Origin: Pseudoalteromonas arctica A 37-1-2
GTDB lineage: Bacteria > Pseudomonadota > Gammaproteobacteria > Enterobacterales > Alteromonadaceae
Direction: 5' to 3'
Length of the DNA: 64,000 nt
Assembly: GCF_000238395.3 (NCBI RefSeq)
Contig: NZ_CP011026.1
Span: forward strand, 248,001 to 312,000
Part shown: positions 52,143 to 61,082 of the stretch, piece by piece
How the letters are laid out: each line of letters begins with the position of its first letter
Numbering within the stretch: the stretch's first letter is position 1
Program-made: the position numbers and the translations under genes
Notes under the pieces: generated by a model
What the model saw: only the letters and a program-made list of their open reading frames with translations
The model's database searches: none
What the model was told of the DNA's origin: nothing

Positions 52143-52538
52143 ATGGCTCTGTTGTGGTTGGGGGTTTTATTTATAATAATTGGCACTTTGCCATTTGTAC
52201 GCTGGTTAAAATGTAAAGTAAGTAAACGCCACTGGCGGGTTTGTGTGGTAGAACAAATAACTGCCGTGGCAAATAATCAAATAACAGCACCCGAAATGTT
52301 GCATCAGCCAACTATGCTAGTGAGTTTTCGTTTTGATGGGCAGGTGCACAGTGTATTAGTGGAATATCGTGAAAAAATGTTTACCCGTTTTAAACAAGGT
52401 AAAACCTGCACACTGTTAGTTGACAAAAATAACCCGCAGCAGGTTTATAATAACGCAATACTTTGGCAAAGCTACGGATTAGTATGGTTATTAGCCGGTA
52501 TTAGTTTATGTGCTTTTAGTTATTTTAGTTTGATTTAG
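52143..52538 (+). CDS. DUF3592-like membrane protein
   Basis: About 131 residues. Two membrane segments (LLWLGVLFIIIGTLPFV and SYGLVWLLAGISLCAFSYF) flank a beta-rich loop with VSFRFDGQVHSVLVEY and CTLLVDKNNPQQVYNNAIL, as in DUF3592. Function unknown. ATG 52143 follows AAAGGTGGGT. The stop codon lies within a short tandem repeat. Confidence 0.7.
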   Translation: MALLWLGVLFIIIGTLPFVRWLKCKVSKRHWRVCVVEQITAVANNQITAPEMLHQPTMLVSFRFDGQVHSVLVEYREKMFTRFKQGKTCTLLVDKNNPQQVYNNAILWQSYGLVWLLAGISLCAFSYFSLI

Positions 52539-52567
52539 TTTGATTTAGTTTGATTTAGCTTGATTTA
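52524..52567. repeat. Tandem 10-bp repeat over a stop codon
   Basis: The unit TTTAGTTTGA occurs four times in a row (the last with one change) plus a partial copy. It covers the end of the DUF3592 gene. Each unit offers a TAG in that frame only once per three units, so copy-number change would alter the C-terminus. Confidence 0.85.
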
Positions 52568-53185
52568 AATCCCCTCGTTATCCCTTAATAGCGTTTAAGT
52601 GCAGCGCTTTTGAGGGAGCTTATCATGCGTTTTATTACTCTGTTTACTCTTCTTTTATTTCATCCTAACCCTCGTTTTACAGCTACCAGATTAATTTTAC
52701 AGTTGCGCAGATAATCAAAAAACTCGTCATTAGTTTAATTATTGCGCGGTGGTTTTTCACGCTGAAATGTAAGTAAGTGGGCTCATTGTTTCCTCTGTGT
52801 TTTTGTTATGTTTACTTTGTGTTTTCCTTTTTTAATCAATGGTTTGTGACCCCTGTAAAATCTTATACTATCGCTGTTTGCTATATTGAATAACCCCCAG
52901 TGGTTGGATAAAATCCTTTTCAAATTGGTTATTACTGATCACAGCTCATTTACTACGAGTTATCGTAGCTGATCATTATTAGCGCCAAAATAGTTAGCTT
53001 AAAGTTAACAGCTATATGCCTTTAATTTTTACTGACACAAAGTTAACTAAAAACTCCATCTTTAAAAGTAACTAATTTCGTATTTGTAGCTAGCAACCAG
53101 CACTGCTTAGCTAAATTACGGCTGCATTTTAATTAAATAGCGCTGCAAATACATTTAATGTAACCCCACAACGACTATGGTAAAC
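52568..53185 (+). other. Long leader region before the maltoporin, with a possible 29-residue peptide
   Basis: An ATG at 52625 behind GAGGGAGCTTATC opens a 29-codon frame to 52714 (MRFITLFTLLLFHPNPRF, then a basic end). It has a good ribosome site but no known match. The remainder (52715-53185) is AT-rich, with a long imperfect inverted pair around TGATCACAGCTC and GTAGCTGATCA near 52936-52978. This may be the promoter region of the porin. Confidence 0.35.
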
Positions 53186-54571
53186 ATGAAATATAACAAA
53201 CGAATTAAACCCTCTTTATCACTACTTTCAATATTATGCGCAGCTACAATGAGTGTTCACGCAGCAGAGCGCCCCGCTGGTTTATCGGATGAAGATATTG
53301 CATACGTTAAACAGTTAATTAATAATGAAATGCAAGCTCAGGATGAGGCTAAAGCTAAGCAAGAATTGGATAATGGGTTTGAATTTAATGGGTATTTTCG
53401 CTCAGGTACAAACACCATTATAGGGAGTGGCAGTAAAAATAATGGCTCTTGTTATTCACTAAACTACCCTAAAAATGATGGGGTTTATTATCGCTTAGGT
53501 AACGAATGCAGAGACTACAGCGAGTTTCAGCTGACTAAAAAAACAGCAGCTAAATGGGGTTAATTTTAAAGCCGTATTTATGATGGACTTTGCCGGGGAT
53601 TCAAGAGATCCAATCGCAACGGAGGAGTGGTCTAGACGCTCAAGGCAGCTTTATGTAGAAACAGACAACTTACTCGATAATGGTACGCTATGGATTGGCC
53701 GCAGATATTATTACGATAAGGCAGTTGGTAGCGTACATATATTAGATTACAAACATATGCAAAGCTCGGGTAACGGCGTGGGTGTGTCCGACATTACGGT
53801 AAATGAAACCGATAAGCTGCATCTTGCTGCCATCACTTATGGTGGCGAGGGCGAACTTACAGGTAACAAAGCCACTGCAGATACTAACTATCAAAACTTT
53901 ATGGCCGACGTACGCTATGAAATGGATGTAGGCGATGCGGGTAAAGTGGTATTTGCACTGCAAAACTTATTTGTAAATGATGCAATTGATGAAGCAGGGC
54001 TTACCGATGGCAGAACGTTTACAGTGCAATGGCAAAAGCAGTTAGGCAATGTTGATCAAAAAACAGTGATTCAATATGGTACCGGCGCCATGGCGCAAAA
54101 CCCAGGCGCTGCCGGTACTGATGGCGGAAGCTTTGATTATGCGGCAGATAGCAGCTCAAGTGGCTTTCGTATTTTTAATAATGGCTTAATTGATATTACC
54201 GAAAAATTTAAACTAGATTACATGGTAATGTACGAAAAATCATCTGATTATCACACCCTAAAAAGTGTTGGTGTGCGCCCGCATTATTCAATATCGCCGC
54301 ATTGGAGTGTGCTTGGTGAAGTGGGTATAACGCTTATCAAACTAAAACCAATGGCATTGAAAATGATGAGCAAACACTCATGAAATATGCGCTAGCATTA
54401 CAAGCAACCGCCGACTCTACCGAATATTGGTCGCGTCCATCGTTACGCTTTTATCTAAGTAACTTTGATTGGAACAAGGCTGCTGGGCAAGAATCTGGGT
54501 TAAGTGTTGCAGGCAAAGAGGGCGACGAAAGTGCCTTAGTTGCAGGCGCTCAGGTTGAAATTTGGTTTTAA
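53186..54571 (+). pseudogene. lamB: Maltoporin-like (LamB) outer-membrane porin with two frameshifts
   Basis: Read as one gene of about 460 residues. Signal peptide (LSILCAATMSVHA), coiled leader (YVKQLINNEMQAQDEAKAKQ), then GFEFNGYFRSGTNTI and a Cys-containing first loop as in maltoporins. The frame breaks at a GGGG run near 53558 (one extra base) and resumes with NFKAVFMMDFAGDS. It breaks again near 54325 (one missing base) and resumes NAYQTKTNGIENDE to the end EIWF. The +1 and -1 shifts cancel. Either recent decay or base-calling errors in homopolymers. Confidence 0.8.
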
Positions 54572-54611
54572 TACGCAGTATTAATGCGCCATAAAAAATA
54601 CAATAAAATAA

Positions 54612-54642
54612 GTTTCGCAGGCGCATTTAGTGCCTTCGAAAC
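54612..54642 (+). terminator. Hairpin after the maltoporin gene
   Basis: GTTTCG-c-AGGC pairs with GCCT-t-CGAAAC. Moderate stem without a clear T-run. Confidence 0.35.
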
Positions 54643-54672
54643 GTTAATTAACCTCGCTATAAAATTAACCTA

Positions 54673-54696
54673 AACCATCACTTAATGGTTTTTTTT
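54673..54696 (+). terminator. Terminator overlapping the end of the AraC gene
   Basis: AACCAT pairs with ATGGTT around CACTTA, followed by TTTTTT on the plus strand. It would stop maltoporin transcription. Confidence 0.65.
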
Positions 54697-55584
54697 GGCA
54701 ATGCTTGCTGGTGGTACGCCATAGGCTTGTTTAAATAATCGGCTAAAATGGCTAGGGCAATTAAAACCCAGCTCATAACACGCTTGGCTAACCGTGCGCC
54801 CCTGTAACAATTTACTATAGGCTCTTTTAAGCCTAAGTTGCTGCTGCCACAGTGCTGGGCTCGTACCAAACGCCAACTTAAATTGTTGATAAAACTTGCT
54901 GCGACTCATGCAGGCAATTTTACACAGCTTCTCTATATCCAATGCCTCATTTAAGTGCTCTTCTATGTATTGCAAAGCATTATTTACCGGTGTTTTAAGC
55001 TGCGGATTATTGCCATGTTTTAGCAATAAATCTCGACTTTGCTGCTGTAGCAAACGGGTAATAAGCTCGTTTAACGATAAGTCGATTAAATAACCTCGCT
55101 GCTCGTCGGGCTCACTAAATAAATGCACCATACGCGCTAAAAGTTGTTGGGTTTGGCTATTGTGCTGGCTATGTACCAGCTGCGGTGTATAGGCAAATAA
55201 GTCATCGCTGGCAAAGCGTTGCTCAATATTGAGTGCATTAGCCACCTGCGTTATTTTATCTGTACTTATTTCTATGGCAAGGCAGGTAGTAGGCGCGTTT
55301 AAAGATGCTTGTTCAAAGTCAATTAACACCCCTTGCTCTGGTGCTAATACAAAGGATTCGTGAGGTAAAAATGCCTTATGATATTGGCAGCTCTCTACAT
55401 GCATTACCTTTTTACCACTAAGCATGGCACAAAAAAGTAATTCTTTTGAATGCAAAGCTACTTTTTGCGCATTTTGATAAGTATCGTAAATACTTAGCTC
55501 GCTATTATCGGCAGCAAAGGTCACTTTATTTTCAATTAGCACCTTTAATTGCTGACGTTGCTTATTTAATTGCGGAGTATGCAT
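54682..55584 (-). CDS. AraC family regulator
   Basis: About 300 residues. The C-terminal double HTH is clear: EHLNEALDIEKLCKIACMSR then SKFYQQFKLAFGTSPALWQQ and ACYELGFNCPSHFSRLFKQA. The N-terminal sensing domain is divergent. ATG 55584 follows AAAAGGGATTAAA; upstream in-frame ATGs lack ribosome sites. It is divergent from the aldehyde dehydrogenase, with 185 bp between, and probably activates it. Confidence 0.82.
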   Translation of the reverse strand: MHTPQLNKQRQQLKVLIENKVTFAADNSELSIYDTYQNAQKVALHSKELLFCAMLSGKKVMHVESCQYHKAFLPHESFVLAPEQGVLIDFEQASLNAPTTCLAIEISTDKITQVANALNIEQRFASDDLFAYTPQLVHSQHNSQTQQLLARMVHLFSEPDEQRGYLIDLSLNELITRLLQQQSRDLLLKHGNNPQLKTPVNNALQYIEEHLNEALDIEKLCKIACMSRSKFYQQFKLAFGTSPALWQQQLRLKRAYSKLLQGRTVSQACYELGFNCPSHFSRLFKQAYGVPPASIAKKNH

Positions 55585-55769
55585 TTTAATCCCTTTTAAA
55601 TCTGGACTCATAGACAGCTTTTGTGGACAGCAATACATGCTTTTAAGTGTTTGATAGTCTAATGTCAATCAATGCTGATTAATTATAAAACAGCACTTGA
55701 TTAAATATAAAGCAAAAAGACTTATTTAATAGCTCGACTTTTAGCTAATAACAACAAGAGAGTGTCACT

Positions 55770-57290
55770 ATGATTTATGCAAATCCAGGCGAAAAAGATG
55801 CACTAATTACCTTTAAAGCGCAATACGAAAACTACATTGGTGGAGAATGGGTAAAGCCAGTAAACGGCCAGTACTTTGAAAATATTAGCCCTGTAAACGG
55901 CAAAGTGTTTTGCAAAGTAGCGCGCTCCGACAAAGACGACATTGAGCTTGCGCTCGACAAAGCCCATGCAGTAAAAGCGCAGTGGGGCACTACATCGGTT
56001 ACCGATCGTAGTAACGTATTACTAAAAATAGCCGACCGTATTGAACAAAATTTAGAGTTACTTGCGGTTGCCGAAACGTGGGACAACGGCAAAGCAATTC
56101 GCGAAACACTCGCGGCCGATATTCCACTAGCCGCCGATCACTTTCGTTATTTTGCAGGTTGCCTGCGCTCACAAGAGGGCGGTATTAGTGAAATTGATGA
56201 AACTACCGTTGCCTATCATTTTAATGAACCGTTAGGTGTAGTTGGGCAAATAATTCCGTGGAACTTCCCAATACTAATGGCAGCGTGGAAGCTAGCCCCA
56301 GCCTTAGCTGCGGGCAACTGTGTAATACTAAAACCGGCAGAGCAAACCCCTGCCTCTATTTTAGTGTTAATGGAAGTGATTGGCGACTTACTGCCAGCGG
56401 GCGTACTCAACGTAGTTAATGGCTTTGGTAAAGAAGCAGGTGAAGCCCTGGCTACCAACACCCGTATTGCTAAAATCGCCTTTACGGGGTCTACCCCAGT
56501 GGGTTCACATATTTTAAAATGCGCCGCCGAAAACATTATTCCATCAACGGTAGAGCTAGGTGGTAAGTCACCCAATATTTTCTTTAGCGATGTAATGGAC
56601 AAAGACGACGCGTTTTTATCTAAAGCAATAGAGGGCGCAATACTGGCCTACTTTAACCAAGGTGAAGTGTGTACTTGCCCATCGCGACTATTTATTCAAG
56701 AAGATATTTACGAGCAATTTATTGAACGCATTTTACAGCGTACAGCACAAATTAAACGCGGTAACCCGCTAGATACCGAAACCATGGTAGGTGCGCAGGC
56801 GTCTAAAGCGCAATTCGATAAAATATTAAGCTACATCGAAATTGGTAAAAAAGAAGGCGCCGAAGTACTTACTGGTGGTAACGTAGAGCAGTTAAGCGAT
56901 GAGCTTAACGGCGGATATTACATTCAGCCTACGCTATTAAAAGGCACCAACGACATGCGGGTATTCCAAGAAGAGATTTTTGGCCCGGTTATTTCAATGT
57001 CGACCTTTAAAGACGAAGCCGAAGCGTTGGCACTTGCCAATAGCTCTGAATTTGGTTTAGGCGCCGGTGTATGGAGCCGCAACATGAACCAAGCGTATCG
57101 TATGGGGCGTAAAATTGAGGCAGGCCGAGTATGGACTAACTGCTACCACATGTATCCGGCTCATGCCGCGTTTGGCGGCTATAAAAAATCAGGTATTGGT
57201 CGCGAAAACCACAAACTCGCACTGGGTCACTACCAACAAACTAAAAACCTATTAGTAAGCTATAGCGAAGATCCGCTCGGCTTCTTTTAA
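55770..57290 (+). CDS. Aldehyde dehydrogenase (AldB/ExaC type)
   Basis: 506 residues, NAD(P)-dependent. [20 protein letters not shown], the cofactor loop [13 protein letters not shown], catalytic Glu in [13 protein letters not shown] and catalytic Cys in [14 protein letters not shown]. The [10 protein letters not shown] stretch is characteristic of ExaC/AldB acetaldehyde dehydrogenases. Oxidises short aldehydes to acids in the cytosol. Likely regulated by the divergent AraC protein. A terminator follows at 57333. Confidence 0.9.
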   Translation: MIYANPGEKDALITFKAQYENYIGGEWVKPVNGQYFENISPVNGKVFCKVARSDKDDIELALDKAHAVKAQWGTTSVTDRSNVLLKIADRIEQNLELLAVAETWDNGKAIRETLAADIPLAADHFRYFAGCLRSQEGGISEIDETTVAYHFNEPLGVVGQIIPWNFPILMAAWKLAPALAAGNCVILKPAEQTPASILVLMEVIGDLLPAGVLNVVNGFGKEAGEALATNTRIAKIAFTGSTPVGSHILKCAAENIIPSTVELGGKSPNIFFSDVMDKDDAFLSKAIEGAILAYFNQGEVCTCPSRLFIQEDIYEQFIERILQRTAQIKRGNPLDTETMVGAQASKAQFDKILSYIEIGKKEGAEVLTGGNVEQLSDELNGGYYIQPTLLKGTNDMRVFQEEIFGPVISMSTFKDEAEALALANSSEFGLGAGVWSRNMNQAYRMGRKIEAGRVWTNCYHMYPAHAAFGGYKKSGIGRENHKLALGHYQQTKNLLVSYSEDPLGFF

Positions 57291-57332
57291 TTTTAAGTAC
57301 AAAGTTAAAATAAACAACCGTTAAGTAATGAC

Positions 57333-57360
57333 AGCGCTGCATATTTGCAGCGCTTTTTTG
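57333..57360 (+). terminator. Terminator after the aldehyde dehydrogenase
   Basis: AGCGCTGC pairs with GCAGCGCT around ATATTT, followed by TTTTT. The following 57361-57591 contains no recognisable gene. Confidence 0.85.
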
Positions 57361-57591
57361 TACATTGGTTTAATTAATTTAAAACGACTCAACCGCGTTA
57401 TCGCTCTTAGCACTAGGATAGTGCGTACCATGAAATTACATAAAAGTTGTAACCCATACCCATTGAAGGTAAGCATCAATCGTGTTTTTGCACACTTTTA
57501 TTATATGTGTTCTTTTTTCAGTGTTAATAAAGGGTATTTCATACAAGCTAAATTTATAACTAATAACTGTATAAATTGGCAATAGTTGCGG

Positions 57592-57764
57592 CTTTGTCGG
57601 ATAACATTATTAAAAGTCGTTTTGGGGCATTTTAACAAAGGCAGTTTTATAACACACGTAATTACTTGTTTACATTAGAGTTGTTTGATGGAACTATTAA
57701 GCTATGTAATATACGCCGTTTTGGGGTGTTATAAACCCCCAAAGTGGTGTTCAATAAGCTGTTA
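57592..57764 (+). repeat. Repeat C, copy 2 (leader of second cassette cluster)
   Basis: About 75 percent identical to 7147-7319, including AATTACTTGTTTACATTA and TGTAATATACGCCGTTTTGG. The inner part folds (TTTTGGGG with CCCCAAA). It stands 19 bp before the first cassette gene. Possible MITE, or integron leader relic. Confidence 0.65.
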
Positions 57765-57782
57765 TATTTTAAAGGTTGGACA

Positions 57783-58199
57783 ATGATAAAAAACATACTG
57801 AAGAGTGCACTCAATAACTTCCAAGCATTTTTAGTCACTTGGGTGGTAATCATAATCGTTAATCAACTTTTTATATTCGGGGCATGCTTTGCTCCATACT
57901 GCCTTTTGGCTGCGTTACCACACACCTTTGTTATTGCTGTTTTGCTTAATTACTTCCTAAATGCTGAGGAATCAAATAAGCAACTGAACTCTTCAAAAAT
58001 AGACAGCAATAGTGATTTTAAATATACACAGGCAGATAATCATATAGAAGATAATGAGTTCGAAGAAACAGAAATACCCTTCTGCCCAAAGTGTGGGTCT
58101 AAAATGGCCCTAAGAACAGCTAAAAATGGTGCGCATGCAGGGAATAAGTTCTGGGGTTGCTCAAAATACCCCAAGTGCAAAGGGTTGTTAAATATATAA
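57783..58199 (+). CDS. Membrane protein with topoisomerase-type zinc ribbon (cassette gene)
   Basis: 138 residues. Two hydrophobic segments near residues 15-55 (FLVTWVVIIIVNQLFIF and AALPHTFVIAVLLNYFL), an acidic linker, then a zinc ribbon PFCPKCGSKMALRTAKNGAH and FWGCSKYPKCKGLLNI. This is the C4 topoisomerase-I-type domain found at the tail of TopA and in restriction-related proteins. ATG 57783 follows AAAGGTTGGACA. An attC site follows immediately, marking a gene cassette. Function unknown. Confidence 0.75.
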   Translation: MIKNILKSALNNFQAFLVTWVVIIIVNQLFIFGACFAPYCLLAALPHTFVIAVLLNYFLNAEESNKQLNSSKIDSNSDFKYTQADNHIEDNEFEETEIPFCPKCGSKMALRTAKNGAHAGNKFWGCSKYPKCKGLLNI

Positions 58200-58200
58200 A

Positions 58201-58300
58201 ATATAACAAGGCATTTAAACGGAACTAAAACAGTGGGTTAGGTTTCGCTTCGCTACACATTTTAACCCACAATTTTAGTCCGCTTAATGCGGGCGTTAGC
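58201..58300 (+). other. attC recombination site 1
   Basis: The 5' box ATATAACAAGGCATTTAA and the 3' box TTAATGCGGGCGTTAGC are complementary in the manner of attC sites (R'' AACA, R' G/TTAGC). The inner arms GAACTAAAACAGTGGGTTA and TAACCCACAATTTTAGTC pair well. This is the best-preserved site of the array, ending the zinc-ribbon cassette. Confidence 0.9.
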
Positions 58301-58323
58301 ATTAACTCAATAGGTATATCTCA

Positions 58324-59133
58324 ATGAAACATGGTCCAAATATACTATTCATATCTCATGGAGGTGGGCCAATGCCACTTCTAGGCGATGAAGGGCACAA
58401 AGAGATGGTGAATTGTTTACAAGACATTGCTACTAAAATAATTAAGCCATCGGCTATCATCGTGATTAGTGCACATTGGGAGGAAACCATACCGACCATT
58501 ACTTCCGGGGATAAGCCAAGTTTAATTTACGATTATTACGGGTTTCCACAAGAATCGTACAATATTGAATACCCTTGTATGGGGGAGCCTCAGCTAGCGG
58601 AGCAGATTTATAACTTGCTCGAAAGCGAAGGAATTGACGCTAATCTCAATGAGAAACGGGGTTTCGATCATGGCCTTTTTGTGCCGTTAAAAATAATGTA
58701 CCCAAATGCGGATATTCCATGCGTTCAGCTGTCCCTTGTTAACAGTCTTGACCCCGATCAGCACTTAAACATAGGGCAGGCACTTCAAAACTTGGATTAT
58801 AAAGATTTACTTGTTATTGGTTCGGGATTTTCATTTCATAACATGAAGGCTTTTTTTGAATCAGATACCAACGAGTCAAAAGCAAAGAATGAAGCCTTTG
58901 AGACTTGGCTTCTAGAGACATGCTCTAATTCAGGTTTCAGTGAAAAGGAAAGGAGGGCCAGGCTATCTCAATGGGCTACAGCCCCTGCTGCCCGTTATTG
59001 TCATCCCAGAGAAGAGCATTTGTTACCGTTACACGTCTGCTATGGAATTGCTCAACGAAGTTGTTCGGAATCTTTTGAATTGAAGATACTAAACAAGAAG
59101 TCGAGCATGTATCTTTGGTCAACAAAATGCTAA
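58324..59133 (+). CDS. DODA-type class III extradiol dioxygenase (YgiD-like), cassette gene
   Basis: 269 residues. Metal and catalytic His residues: LFISHGGGPMPLLGDEGHKE, VISAHWEETIPTI, RGFDHGLFVPLKIMYP and the late YCHPREEHLLPLHVCYG. E. coli YgiD and plant DODA open the ring of L-DOPA; the physiological substrate in bacteria is unsettled. Flanked by attC sites 1 and 2, so it travels as a cassette. Base use is slightly richer in GC than its neighbours. The gene is full length. Confidence 0.85.
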   Translation: MKHGPNILFISHGGGPMPLLGDEGHKEMVNCLQDIATKIIKPSAIIVISAHWEETIPTITSGDKPSLIYDYYGFPQESYNIEYPCMGEPQLAEQIYNLLESEGIDANLNEKRGFDHGLFVPLKIMYPNADIPCVQLSLVNSLDPDQHLNIGQALQNLDYKDLLVIGSGFSFHNMKAFFESDTNESKAKNEAFETWLLETCSNSGFSEKERRARLSQWATAPAARYCHPREEHLLPLHVCYGIAQRSCSESFELKILNKKSSMYLWSTKC

Positions 59134-59171
59134 CAAAGCGTTGCACCGGACAAGCCGGTGAACGCGGCGTT
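59128..59171 (+). other. attC site 2, split by the IS at its crossover
   Basis: Short site: TGCTAACAAAGCGTTGCACC then GGACAAGCCGGTGAACGCGG ending CGTT. CACCGG pairs with CCGGTG, and GCGTTG with the AACGC side. The remaining GTTAGC of the crossover is found on the far side of the IS at 61029. Confidence 0.8.
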
Positions 59172-59292
59172 GAGGCTGTAGAATTACTCTTTTTAGGAAC
59201 GTATCTTACTATTTCGAATTGATTGCTTTTTAACCTTGAACCCATCCGTTCGCTGTGATCTAATAGATATTATTCACCCACGGTAAATCGTT

Positions 59293-60831
59293 ATGGCCAA
59301 CTACAAGCCTGACTTATCCTGTCAAAATAAATTCATTCCTATCAATTTTGCTGAGCAAATTTTGCCTGGCACATTTGAATATGCTCTTTGTTATATTGTC
59401 GAAAACAAGCTCGATTTATCGGGCTTTGACGCGTGGTATAACAACGACAAAACGGGCGCGGCGGCGTATCCGCCATCGGTGATGTTAAAGATTATTTTAC
59501 TGGGTTATGCACATGGATTAATTAGTAGCCGTCGGATTGCAAAGGCTTGCGAGCATAATATTTTATTTATGAGTGTGTCGGGGGATATCCAGCCGCATTA
59601 CACATCTATAGCGGGTTTTGTGGCTAAAATGCATGAACAGATTGAGCCGCTTTTTACGCAAGTGCTGATGATATGTGATGAGGAAGGCTTGATAGGCCGC
59701 AACATGTTTGCCATTGATGGGTGTAAATTAAAGTCCAATGCGAGTAAAGAGTGGAGTGGCACATTCGATGAGTTAGGTCGCAAAAAAGCAAAACTAGAAC
59801 GCGCAAGCAAACGTATTATTGAACGCCACCAATCACAAGATGGGCTGGGCGAAGAATTGATAACTCAGGATTTAAAACAAAAAGAAAAGCTAGATAAAAG
59901 TGCAGGTAAAATCACCGAGTTTTTAGCCACTCACAAAGAAAAAACAGGCAGTAAAGGCAAGCCAGTTAAAAGTAATATCACCGACCCCGACAGCGCGAAA
60001 ATGACGACCTCAAAAGGGACAATTCAAGGCTACAACGGCATCGCGATAAACGATGATAAACACCAAATTATCCTGCAAGCTCAAGCGTGGGGTTCAGTGG
60101 GTGAACAACAAACCTTACAGCCAGCCATTGCACAATTAAAACAGCAGCTTGCTAAACTCAATACAGAAAAACGGGCAGATGAACCCACGATTAAATTCAC
60201 TGCAGACAGTGGGTTTAACAGCGAAGTGAATCTTGAATTTATGGCGCAAAGCGGGTTCGATACCTACATTGCGGATAACCAATTTAGAAAAAGAAACCCG
60301 CTGTTTAAAGCCAGCGAAACATACGAAACGGAGCAAGAAAAGCGCAGATTAAAACGCAGTAAAGGCAAACCACGACTATTTACCTCAGATGATTTTCATT
60401 ATGATGAAGCAACCCAAACATGCCGCTGCCCTGCAGGCAATGCCATGTGGCGAAGCGGTATAAATGTAAACAGCCATAACCAAAAATACACCCGGTTCTG
60501 CGGTTACTTAAAAGACTGTAAAACGTGTCCGCTACAGCAACAATGCATGCGAAAGCCGCCCATTAAAACAGGGCGACAAGTGCAGTTTATCAATAATGAA
60601 TCACGCAAAAAGCTGAGCTATGTAGACAAAATGAAAGTAAAAATAGACAGCCCGATAGGTCGACGACAATACAGTAAACGACTTGGTTGTATTGAGCCGG
60701 TGTTTGGCAACATTACAGTGAATAAAGGCATGAATAAGTTGACCTTACGGGGGCAAGCGAAAGTGAATGCGCAGTGGCAACTGTATTGCCTTGTTCATAA
60801 TATAGAAAAACTGCAAAACACGATGCATTAA
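59293..60831 (+). CDS. IS1182-family transposase
   Basis: 512 residues, apparently intact. The N-terminal DUF772 region reads AYPPSVMLKIILLGYAHGLI and SSRRIAKACEHNILFMSVSG. The DDE residues are in FAIDGCKLKSNASKEW (D), FTADSGFNSEVNLEF (D) and GCIEPVFGNITVNKGM (E). A cysteine cluster (CRCPAGN; CGYLKDCKTCPLQQQCM) resembles the zinc knuckle of this family. ATG follows CACGGTAAATCGTT, a weak ribosome site, as expected for a self-limiting transposase. Confidence 0.93.
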   Translation: MANYKPDLSCQNKFIPINFAEQILPGTFEYALCYIVENKLDLSGFDAWYNNDKTGAAAYPPSVMLKIILLGYAHGLISSRRIAKACEHNILFMSVSGDIQPHYTSIAGFVAKMHEQIEPLFTQVLMICDEEGLIGRNMFAIDGCKLKSNASKEWSGTFDELGRKKAKLERASKRIIERHQSQDGLGEELITQDLKQKEKLDKSAGKITEFLATHKEKTGSKGKPVKSNITDPDSAKMTTSKGTIQGYNGIAINDDKHQIILQAQAWGSVGEQQTLQPAIAQLKQQLAKLNTEKRADEPTIKFTADSGFNSEVNLEFMAQSGFDTYIADNQFRKRNPLFKASETYETEQEKRRLKRSKGKPRLFTSDDFHYDEATQTCRCPAGNAMWRSGINVNSHNQKYTRFCGYLKDCKTCPLQQQCMRKPPIKTGRQVQFINNESRKKLSYVDKMKVKIDSPIGRRQYSKRLGCIEPVFGNITVNKGMNKLTLRGQAKVNAQWQLYCLVHNIEKLQNTMH

Positions 60832-60950
60832 GAAGGGGAAGCCCTTTTAACCTAAAATAAAGCCACTTAAACACCAGTAATAGCTTCCAAAATACCAATT
60901 AAAACAACATCAAACACCCACTTTATATTCTGCATAAAATAAGTAATCGA

Positions 60951-60979
60951 TTGAACCAAAATAGGAACTCAGCTATGGT
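60951..60979 (+). promoter_or_regulatory. Outward promoter-like motif in the intact IS right end
   Basis: TTGAAC, 17 bases, TATGGT, about 50 bp inside the right end and 96 bp before the next gene's start at 61075. It is the reference copy for the three solo ends. Confidence 0.5.
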
Positions 60980-61034
60980 TTGTTTATCAATAAAAAACAA
61001 ATAAAAAAACGAGTAAATCTACAGGCTCGTTAGC

Positions 61035-61082
61035 TGTATATTAGCTCGATGAAAATTAGGTGTATATTAGCTCGATGAAAAT
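61035..61082. repeat. Tandem duplication around a start codon
   Basis: TGTATATTAGCTCGATGAAA occurs twice, 26 bp apart (61035 and 61061), each copy carrying an ATG. The second copy supplies the true start at 61075; the first ATG (61049) is in a different frame. Confidence 0.85.

Larger units (their letters stand above)
59172..61028 (+). mobile_element. IS1182-family insertion sequence, intact, inserted in attC
   Basis: 1857 bp. Terminal inverted repeats GAGGCTGTAGAATTACTC (left) and GAGTAAATCTACAGGCTC (right) match at all but two positions. It is flanked by GTT on both sides (59169-59171, 61029-61031), so it lies exactly at the attC crossover. Carries one transposase gene and about 200 bp of non-coding DNA on the right, which contains the outward promoter-like motif. 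Confidence 0.88.

Noticed and set aside
59160..61060. The IS as part of a composite transposon with the solo ends at 8-14 kb
   Set aside because: Solo ends are all right ends in the same orientation and lack left ends; they fit separate insertions better than a composite.
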